NCBI GenBank assembly: GCA_000432655.1
Contig: HF986305.1
Span: forward strand, 1 to 27,389
DNA length: 27,389 nucleotides
Direction of reading: 5' to 3'
From: Bacteroides sp. CAG:1060
GTDB lineage: Bacteria > Bacteroidota > Bacteroidia > Bacteroidales > UBA932
In this document: positions 1 to 6,293 of the stretch, piece by piece
How the letters are laid out: each line of letters begins with the position of its first letter
Numbering within the stretch: position 1 is the first letter of the stretch
Notes under the pieces: generated by a model
What the model was told of the DNA's origin: nothing
Seen by the model: only the letters and a program-made list of their open reading frames with translations
Databases searched by the model: none
Translations under genes and position numbers: made by a program

Positions 1-259
1 ACGCTGCTGCGGTGAGTCCCGATAGCCACTGCTGCGGGGTTCGAGAAACGCCCCTCGCTGCGGTCATTACCAACAACCCGACGTACCGAGAGAACTTCCA
101 CACTCCGAGAAACGCCCCTCTCCGCGGGAGTCCGTCACCACCCCGAAACACCCCTCACCAACCAAAAAATCAACAGTCCGAAACACCCCCAACCCAAAAA
201 CGCACTATCACCACCCCAAAAACGCCCCCTCACCACAGGTTCCAAGGCAGAGACGCGAA
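1..259. repeat. Degenerate C-rich intergenic repeat tract, gene-free
   Basis: No credible gene is seen here. The motif GAAAC(G/A)CCCC, once as AAAACGCCCC, starts at 45, 109, 145, 180 and 219; the last four are 35-39 bases apart. A second motif, GCTGCGG, starts at 6, 31 and 57, 25-26 bases apart. The + strand from about 121 to 240 is almost only A and C, with very few G or T, unlike any gene nearby. The tract lies downstream of the 260-1150 gene, so in its 3' transcript it would be rich in G runs. It probably continues beyond the left edge. A decayed tandem repeat is the simplest reading; its function is unknown. Confidence 0.6.
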
Positions 260-1150
260 TTACAATAGTTCCGCCAACCACCTGAATATAAACGATACCC
301 TCTTATTAAGAACTTGAATATCAAGATTATCCACAATATCAGTAGTCTTGTTCGTATCCATGGTTATGCCTGAAGTAAACATCACGGAAGGGATTCCGCG
401 CTCAAGAAACCAACGCTGATCGCTCACCTTATTGTAGAAAAGATCCGTAAATGTGGCACTGCCGTAATAGTCGTATCCGAGATCCAGTCCGATTCCCCTA
501 TTGGCATTGTCCATACTGAAAAAATATCCTGCACCTCCAAGAGCCATCAGATAGTCGGGACGGGACTTGTGAATCGGAGATTCCGAAGAGCCTACAGTAT
601 CCAGATTCACCAGTAAACTGATGTCGTATTTGTCTTTCTCCCTCTCAATAAATGCTTTGGACCCCAAAAGGCCTGCATTATGGGCATCAAACGCCACAAA
701 GACAATCCCGGTATCCCCCTTGCAGAATTCCGGAAGGGAGCGTACTAAAGAAAGCAGCACACCGACTCCGGAAGCATTGGCATCCGCACCCGGATAAATA
801 GAACCGTCCAGCACCCCGAGCCCGTCATAATACGCACTGACTACAATATACCTCCTGAACCACCCTGGAGTAATCCCTATTACATTATGCCCGATTTTCC
901 CGCCACAGTCAAAAGACTGGACGGAAGTTTCGAGCCCGAAATTCTTAAACTCCCTTAAAAGCATGAAAGTTACGCTCTGACAGGAAGACGACCCGGTCGC
1001 CCTGCCGCCTTGCAGGGAATCAGTCAGAAAGCGCAAATCCGTTTCAAGCCGGCCTTGAGAATCAAGTACTTCCCCGGAAGCAGCCTCAGCGGCAAGTCCC
1101 GGAGTCAACAGCATAAACAATGTAGATATAAGAAAAATCAGTCTGTGCAT
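260..1150 (-). CDS. M28-family (Zn-peptidase fold) exported protein, probably catalytically inactive
   Basis: The 296-residue product starts with an export signal (basic MHR, hydrophobic core to about residue 20, AEA-type cleavage region). It keeps the M28 scaffold: VVSAYYDGLG at 103-112, PGADANASGVG at 120-130, AFDAHNAGLLGSKAF at 153-167, NLDTVG at 182-187. Active M28 enzymes have HYD, GADDN, an EE pair before GLLGS and a late YHTP-type histidine. Here these are Y107, A124, H157-N158 and N267, so only the aspartate at 184 remains of the usual metal set. The fold call is firm; the inference is a non-catalytic, perhaps binding, role in the periplasm. The ATG at 1150 is preferred to a TTG one codon upstream. 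A TAnnTTTG box on this strand lies 43 bases upstream. No terminator was found before the repeat tract. Confidence 0.8.
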   Translation of the reverse strand: MHRLIFLISTLFMLLTPGLAAEAASGEVLDSQGRLETDLRFLTDSLQGGRATGSSSCQSVTFMLLREFKNFGLETSVQSFDCGGKIGHNVIGITPGWFRRYIVVSAYYDGLGVLDGSIYPGADANASGVGVLLSLVRSLPEFCKGDTGIVFVAFDAHNAGLLGSKAFIEREKDKYDISLLVNLDTVGSSESPIHKSRPDYLMALGGAGYFFSMDNANRGIGLDLGYDYYGSATFTDLFYNKVSDQRWFLERGIPSVMFTSGITMDTNKTTDIVDNLDIQVLNKRVSFIFRWLAELL

Positions 1151-1172
1151 CAATTGGGTGCGATATTTGTCG

Positions 1173-1180
1173 TATCTTTG
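1173..1180 (+). promoter_or_regulatory. -7 promoter box for the TPR gene
   Basis: TATCTTTG fits the Bacteroidota -7 consensus TAnnTTTG and lies 21 bases before the ATG at 1202. A TTG at 1154-1156 is a possible -33 element, but the 16-base gap is short of the usual 19-21. Confidence 0.7.
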
Positions 1181-1193
1181 TAGATTACTACTG

Positions 1194-1201
1194 CAAAAGT
1201 A
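1194..1201 (-). promoter_or_regulatory. -7 promoter box for the M28-like gene
   Basis: Read on the minus strand this is TACTTTTG, matching TAnnTTTG, 43 bases before the ATG ending at 1150. Its expected start site (about 1187) nearly coincides with that of the divergent TPR promoter. No -33 TTG is visible at normal spacing. Confidence 0.5.
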
Positions 1202-3178
1202 ATGAAAAAATACATACTCCCCATAGTTTTATCGCTTCTGTTCTCAGTAGGCGCATTCGCACAGTACGACAAGGACGTGTTCATGTGGCGCGGCCGGAAG
1301 GCTTTGTCGGACGGCAAATACGCCAATGCCATAGAACAATTCAACGTGCTCACCAGACTTGACAGCACGGACTATTGGAGTTTCTTTTTCAGAGGCATCG
1401 CAAAATACAACCTCGGTGACTATCGTGGCGCCGACAAGGATTTCAATACATCCATAAGGCTCAACCCGGTATTTACCAACGGGTATCATTACAGAGCCAT
1501 CACGCGGAGCCAGTCCGGAGATTTCGACGGAGCCTATCAGGATTTCGACAAGGCATTGAGCCTAAGGCCGGGTCTGTACGGCATTTATTTCTCAAGAGGT
1601 GTAACATGTTTCCTCGCCCAGGACTTTAAAGCAGCAGTGTCAAATTTTGACTATTACATAAAGAAAGAGCCGAAAGACCCGTCCGCATACCTCAACCGCG
1701 GTGCGGCATACCTTTTCCTCAAAGATACGACAAAAGCTCTCGCCGACTACAACCAGGCCATCCGGATAGACCGGTACGAGCCGGAAGGATATATCAGAAG
1801 AGCCCGCATCTACTCCGACCGGAAAGAATACTCCAAAGCCGTGGAGGATCTGGATATGGCCATAGGGCTCGACTCCACCAGCACATTCGCATTCTTCAAC
1901 AGGGCGCTCATCAACTTCGAGTTGAAAAACTATATCTCTGCCATGTCAGACTTCGACATAGTGCTGCAGCAGGATCCCGGCAACGCGCTCACACTTTACA
2001 ACCGAAGCCTCATCTACGCCCAGGTCGGAGAGTATGACAAGGCCATAGAAGACATGGACAGGGTCATCAACATCAACCCCGACAACGTCCTCGCCCACTA
2101 CAACAGAGCGGCCGTATTCGTGGAAATGAACCGTCTGGACGACGCTTTGGAAGATTACAACAAAGCCATTGAATTGTATCCTGATTTCGCCAAAGCCTAC
2201 CTCAACCGCGCTTATGTGGAGAATATGCTCGGACGACAGCGTGAGTCCAGAGCCGACTACCTGATTGCACAGCAGAAGGTCAAGGAATACAGGGAGAAAA
2301 GTTCCGAAACCTCGTTTGCGGACACCACCAGAAGATACAATTCCCTCATCGCACTTGACGCAGACTTCGCCAAAAAGAATTTCGACAACGAACTCCTGCA
2401 GCATAGGGACATAGACATCAAGCTTCAGCCTCTCTACCGGTTCACTTTGTCCAAAGCAAAAGAGGAGAAGAGATCCGTAATAGAGAGCAAGTACGAAAAT
2501 GCCCTGATAGACAGATTCGAGCAGATGCTGCCTCTCAGCGCTGTGGTAAGCAACCATATCCTGCCTGGCAGCGACGAACTGGTCATCACCACGGGAGCCG
2601 AAAGCTATTTTGTAAAAGGACTTCAGGAGTTGGAGAACAGACAGTTCAACAGTGCGCTTGAATGGTTCAACAAGGCAATCAGCGCCGCGGACACCCAAGA
2701 CTCGAAAGACAAATATTCCCGCTACTACAAAGCCTTTTACCTCATGAACAGAGGCGTTCTGAAAGCGGAAATGATTGACTTCATCGCCTCTCTCGAAGGT
2801 AATGTCCAGACCCTTTCCATGGACACGGACGGAGCCACAAGAGCAAGGGTAAGCGACAGAGTGGCGCGAACTTATGACTACTCGGAAGCCATTGCCGACA
2901 TCAAGGCGGCTCTTGAAATACTTCCGGACATACCATACTTGTATTTCGATCTCGGCAATCTGCACTGCCTGTCATCCAACATGGTGGAAGCAATCGACAA
3001 TTACGACATGGCTCTTAAACTATATCCTGATATGGGAGAAGCCCATTTCAATCGTGGACTCGTACTTATCTACTTGAAAGACAGAGAAAAAGGATGCATT
3101 GATCTATCGCGGGCAGGAGAGCTTGGAATAGCAGATGCATACAGCGTAATCTCCAAATACTGCGACAAGGATGAGTAG
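1202..3178 (+). CDS. Exported tetratricopeptide-repeat (TPR) protein
   Basis: The 658-residue product has a clear signal peptide (MKKY, hydrophobic stretch, cleavage after AFA-Q near residue 20). About ten 34-residue TPR units follow from roughly 27 to 370, recognisable by recurring pairs such as AY..RG and A..DY..AI.L.P. A helical, charged linker (about 370-460) leads to a second TPR block to the C-terminus, which ends in a GCIDLSRAGELG...YC pattern common in Bacteroidota TPR proteins. TPR arrays are protein-binding scaffolds; the partner cannot be read from the sequence. It has its own promoter and its last 8 bases overlap the next gene, so the two are probably co-transcribed. A 339-aa open frame on the other strand at 1946-2965 is a shadow of the repeats. 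Confidence 0.9.
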   Translation: MKKYILPIVLSLLFSVGAFAQYDKDVFMWRGRKALSDGKYANAIEQFNVLTRLDSTDYWSFFFRGIAKYNLGDYRGADKDFNTSIRLNPVFTNGYHYRAITRSQSGDFDGAYQDFDKALSLRPGLYGIYFSRGVTCFLAQDFKAAVSNFDYYIKKEPKDPSAYLNRGAAYLFLKDTTKALADYNQAIRIDRYEPEGYIRRARIYSDRKEYSKAVEDLDMAIGLDSTSTFAFFNRALINFELKNYISAMSDFDIVLQQDPGNALTLYNRSLIYAQVGEYDKAIEDMDRVININPDNVLAHYNRAAVFVEMNRLDDALEDYNKAIELYPDFAKAYLNRAYVENMLGRQRESRADYLIAQQKVKEYREKSSETSFADTTRRYNSLIALDADFAKKNFDNELLQHRDIDIKLQPLYRFTLSKAKEEKRSVIESKYENALIDRFEQMLPLSAVVSNHILPGSDELVITTGAESYFVKGLQELENRQFNSALEWFNKAISAADTQDSKDKYSRYYKAFYLMNRGVLKAEMIDFIASLEGNVQTLSMDTDGATRARVSDRVARTYDYSEAIADIKAALEILPDIPYLYFDLGNLHCLSSNMVEAIDNYDMALKLYPDMGEAHFNRGLVLIYLKDREKGCIDLSRAGELGIADAYSVISKYCDKDE

Positions 3179-3977
3179 TATAAGATTCAAATCACTTTCT
3201 TCAGGCAGCTGCGGCAACTGCTATTTCATAGGTATCTTCAACGAAGACAATACTTGCAGAAATTCAATACTCATAGATGCGGGCGTAAGTCCGCGCAGGC
3301 TCAAAAAAGAATTGTCCAAGGACAATATTCCCTTGGAGAGTATTTCCGGCATATTGGTCACGCACGACCATTACGATCATGTCCGGTCTTTAGGCTCATA
3401 CTGCAAGCATCTTGAAACTCCGGTGTGGGTCACTCCTCAACTTTCCCCGGCACTTGCCAGAGTTCACACCATCGGAGAGCACTACCCGCTCCGAAGAAAG
3501 GTCCTGAAGCAGGGGTGGAACGAAATCTGCGGACACGACATACTTGCACGATATTTCGTAGTACCTCACGACGCCACACAAACCGTCGGCTACGCCATCA
3601 TGATAGACGGATACAAATTCGTGATAATGACTGATGTAGGCCGAATGACAGAAGAAGCCCTCAGCCTTGCATCCCAGGCCGATACGGTGGTCGTGGAATC
3701 CAACTACGATCCCATCATGCTCAAGAACGGCCCGTATCCCAAAGACCTTCAAGACAGAATCAGAGGCGGATACGGACATCTGTCCAACGAAGAATGTGCC
3801 CGGGCGGTGCATACTTTTGACCACGAAGGACTATGCAACGTGTTCCTCTGCCACCTCAGCGAGCACAACAACACTCCCGAACTGGCACACAAATGTACCC
3901 GCGCAGCCCTCAACCCGGCCGTAAGACTCGTCGCCCTTCCGCGTCAGACACCGTCCGTATGGTTCAACCTCAAATGA
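3171..3977 (+). CDS. Metallo-beta-lactamase-fold hydrolase, WalJ/YycJ type
   Basis: The 268-residue cytoplasmic product begins with the SSGSCGNCYFI segment (residues 10-20) typical of the YycJ/WalJ subfamily and has the metal motif THDHYDH at 64-70. Later ligands and family motifs are MTDVG, VESNYD, GHLSNEE and CHLSEHNN. No signal peptide is present. The family consists of small nucleases or phosphodiesterases, linked in Firmicutes to cell-wall control and DNA repair. The in vivo substrate in Bacteroidota is not clear. The ATG at 3171 overlaps the TPR gene stop by 8 bases, which argues for translational coupling. Whether it acts with the TPR protein is unknown. Confidence 0.88.
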   Translation: MSSIRFKSLSSGSCGNCYFIGIFNEDNTCRNSILIDAGVSPRRLKKELSKDNIPLESISGILVTHDHYDHVRSLGSYCKHLETPVWVTPQLSPALARVHTIGEHYPLRRKVLKQGWNEICGHDILARYFVVPHDATQTVGYAIMIDGYKFVIMTDVGRMTEEALSLASQADTVVVESNYDPIMLKNGPYPKDLQDRIRGGYGHLSNEECARAVHTFDHEGLCNVFLCHLSEHNNTPELAHKCTRAALNPAVRLVALPRQTPSVWFNLK

Positions 3978-3989
3978 GCAGTCCGCTCA
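3975..3989 (+). terminator. Small hairpin at the end of the hydrolase gene (weak terminator candidate)
   Basis: TGAGC and GCTCA form a perfect 5-bp stem around AGTCC, starting at the stop codon, followed by ATTGATATTTT. The stem is short and the T-run imperfect, so termination would be weak. Confidence 0.3.
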
Positions 3990-4013
3990 ATTGATATTTT
4001 CGGCATTTCTTCG

Positions 4014-4021
4014 TATTTTTG
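4014..4021 (+). promoter_or_regulatory. Promoter of the ABC exporter gene
   Basis: TATTTTTG (-7 box) has TTG at 3991-3993 with a 20-base gap, close to the ideal Bacteroidota arrangement. The expected transcript starts near 4027, giving a leader of about 33 bases. A TTG at 4019-4021 that could be mistaken for a start codon is the end of this box. Confidence 0.8.
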
Positions 4022-4060
4022 CGAAATTGTGCCGCTCCCGAGCGGAAAACATCTACCCGA

Positions 4061-5893
4061 ATGAAAGAATTTTGGTCAATACTGAGGGAATATGTCCCTC
4101 CATACAAGAAATACCTCGTAGGTTCTGTCGTGATGAACATACTCTCGGCGGTATTCAATGTTTTTTCTTTTTCTCTTCTGATTCCTATCCTTCAGATTCT
4201 GTTCAACATATCGGATGCCACATACGAGTTTATACCGTGGCATCGAGGAATGGATTTCGGAGACCTCACGAACAACGTCTACTGGTATATTGACACTCTT
4301 GTCGCAGCATCAGGCCCCGCCAGAGTGCTTCTCGGCCTTTGCGTCACGTTCTGCGCCATCGTGTTCATCAAGACCGCATGCTATTTCGGCGCAGCAGCCG
4401 TGATGGTACCTATCCGCACCGGCATCGTAAAGGACCTGAGGATGCAGATTTACAACAAAATCCTCTCTCTCCCTCTTGGGTTCTTCAGCCAGGAAAGAAA
4501 AGGAGACATCATAGCCAGAATAAGCGGAGACGTACAGGAAGTGGAGAACTCCATAACTTCCACCCTCGAAATGCTTATAAAGAATCCGGTTCTCATCATT
4601 ATCTATATGAGCGTACTGCTGATAATGTCATGGGAACTGACTCTCTTCACAATATTGTTCGCCCCGCTGATGATCTGGACGATGGGCGCAATCGGACGTA
4701 AACTCCGCGCACAGTCCGCAGAGGCACAGCAGTATTGGAGCGACACCATGAGTCAGGTGGAAGAGACTCTCGGCGGCCTGAGAATCATAAAGGCCTTTTT
4801 GGCTGAGAGCAAGATGAGCGCAAGATTTGAAGGCATTACCGACGCCATGAGACGCAAGAACAACCGCGTGGCCGTCCGACAGGCCAGTGCCCACCCGGTA
4901 AGCGAACTTCTCGGCTCCACCATGATTGCCATTGTGCTATGGTTCGGCGGAACTCTGATACTCAGCTCAAAATCCATTATAGACGCTCCGTCATTCATGT
5001 CCTACATGGCTATCCTGTACTGCATCATCCAGCCTATCAAGGATCTGTCCAGAGCAGCATACGGCATCCCCAAGGGACTCGCTTCAATGGAAAGAATCAA
5101 CGTCATCCTCAATGCGGAGAACCCGATCACCCAGACCCCGTTTTCAAAGCATATTTCAACCTTCAACGAGGCCATTTCCTTCGAAGACGTGTCTTTCTGC
5201 TATGAGCAGGGCGGCAAACAGGTTCTCAAGAACATCGATCTCAAGATTTCCAAAGGTCGCAACATAGCGATAGTGGGTGCGAGCGGTGCCGGAAAATCCA
5301 CACTTGTGGACCTGATACCACGATTCTACGATCCTACATCAGGACGTATCACCATCGATGGAATAAATATCAAGGATGTGTGCATCCGCGACCTTCGCGG
5401 TCTTATGGGCAATGTCAACCAAGACCCGATTCTCTTCAATGACACGATTTTCAACAACATAGCATTCGGTGTGGAAAATGCCACCATGGAGCAGGTCATC
5501 GCAGCGGCCAAAATCGCCAACGCCCACGACTTCATAATGGAAAAGGAAAACGGATACGACACCAATATCGGTGATCGCGGACAACTCCTGTCGGGAGGAC
5601 AAAGGCAGCGTATAAGCATAGCCAGGGCGATTCTCCAGAACCCTCCTATCCTTATTCTGGACGAAGCCACAGCATCGCTTGACACCGAATCGGAACGCAT
5701 GGTGCAGGAAGCTCTCGACTACCTGATGAGCAGCAGAACCACAATTTCCATTGCCCATAGGCTAAGTACCGTGAAGAAAGCGGACGAAATCATAGTAATG
5801 AACGAGGGCCGGATAGTGGAAAGAGGCACGCACGACGAACTCCTTCTGAAGAACGGCTATTACAAGAAGCTTTATGAAATGCAAGTTCTCTGA
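4061..5893 (+). CDS. MsbA-like ABC exporter (fused membrane and ATPase domains)
   Basis: The 610-residue half-transporter has six predicted membrane helices in the first 320 or so residues, then an ATPase domain: Walker A GASGAGKST at 406-414, signature LSGGQ at 510-514, Walker B aspartate-glutamate at 534-535 and the H-loop histidine at 566. The domain order is that of lipid A/lipid flippases (MsbA) and multidrug exporters, working as homodimers in the inner membrane. The sequence alone does not separate lipid A flipping from drug export; its neighbours (VanZ-like, wall amidase) favour an envelope role. The ATG at 4061 (MKEFW) is chosen because the upstream TTG lies in the promoter. A small 5-bp hairpin, CCGCT/AGCGG, sits in the leader at 4032-4045. 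Confidence 0.88.
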   Translation: MKEFWSILREYVPPYKKYLVGSVVMNILSAVFNVFSFSLLIPILQILFNISDATYEFIPWHRGMDFGDLTNNVYWYIDTLVAASGPARVLLGLCVTFCAIVFIKTACYFGAAAVMVPIRTGIVKDLRMQIYNKILSLPLGFFSQERKGDIIARISGDVQEVENSITSTLEMLIKNPVLIIIYMSVLLIMSWELTLFTILFAPLMIWTMGAIGRKLRAQSAEAQQYWSDTMSQVEETLGGLRIIKAFLAESKMSARFEGITDAMRRKNNRVAVRQASAHPVSELLGSTMIAIVLWFGGTLILSSKSIIDAPSFMSYMAILYCIIQPIKDLSRAAYGIPKGLASMERINVILNAENPITQTPFSKHISTFNEAISFEDVSFCYEQGGKQVLKNIDLKISKGRNIAIVGASGAGKSTLVDLIPRFYDPTSGRITIDGINIKDVCIRDLRGLMGNVNQDPILFNDTIFNNIAFGVENATMEQVIAAAKIANAHDFIMEKENGYDTNIGDRGQLLSGGQRQRISIARAILQNPPILILDEATASLDTESERMVQEALDYLMSSRTTISIAHRLSTVKKADEIIVMNEGRIVERGTHDELLLKNGYYKKLYEMQVL

Positions 5894-6293
5894 CATAGTT
5901 TTCAGAATTCTACTTGTACTGTACATCGGAGTGATTGCTTTTCTTTGCTTTGCCAGGCCCGAGAAGCTTCCGGAGGTGCAGAGAAGTTTTCTCGGCATCC
6001 CTGCAGACAAAATCGCACATTTCATGATGTTCTTCCCGCTGCCCGTCATCGCTTTTTTTGCATTTGGCAAGAAAAATGAGAAGAAGATGGGCCCGGTCGT
6101 GGCATCCATTGTCTCCATCACAGCCTTCTCGTGCATTCTCGCCGGAATCACCGAAATAATCCAGGGGTCTCTCCCCTATCGGTCGGAAGATATCAATGAT
6201 TTCAAGGCGGACTGCCTTGCCATAATCATAGCTGGACTCGCAATACTGGTCTATTGCATCATAATAAAGAAGAAAAAACGCCATAGGAAATGA
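5874..6293 (+). CDS. VanZ-like small membrane protein
   Basis: The 139-residue product has four hydrophobic segments and the VanZ-like pattern: ADKIAHFMMF near residue 45, then ITEIIQG...RSEDINDFKAD near 93-113 before the last helix. VanZ gives low-level teicoplanin resistance in enterococci, but most VanZ-domain proteins have no known function. Its start lies 20 bases inside the ABC exporter gene, and its stop overlaps the next start (ATGA), so it sits in the middle of a translationally coupled operon of envelope genes. No antibiotic resistance role should be assumed. Confidence 0.8.
   Translation: MKCKFSDIVFRILLVLYIGVIAFLCFARPEKLPEVQRSFLGIPADKIAHFMMFFPLPVIAFFAFGKKNEKKMGPVVASIVSITAFSCILAGITEIIQGSLPYRSEDINDFKADCLAIIIAGLAILVYCIIIKKKKRHRK

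Noticed and set aside
1-259. Possible CRISPR array
   Set aside because: The recurring motif is only about 10 bases, imperfect and unevenly spaced (35-64), with no constant repeat and no cas genes nearby.
12-317. 101-aa + strand open frame rich in P, T and N
   Set aside because: It runs through the degenerate repeat and into the end of the M28-like gene; its composition reflects the A/C-rich tract and no domain is visible.
1946-2965. 339-aa minus-strand open frame
   Set aside because: It is a shadow of the TPR gene; codon bias of repeated TPR units keeps the other strand open.
5874-6293. VanZ as an antibiotic-resistance gene
   Set aside because: VanZ-like domains are widespread with other or unknown roles, and no vanHAX-type genes are present.
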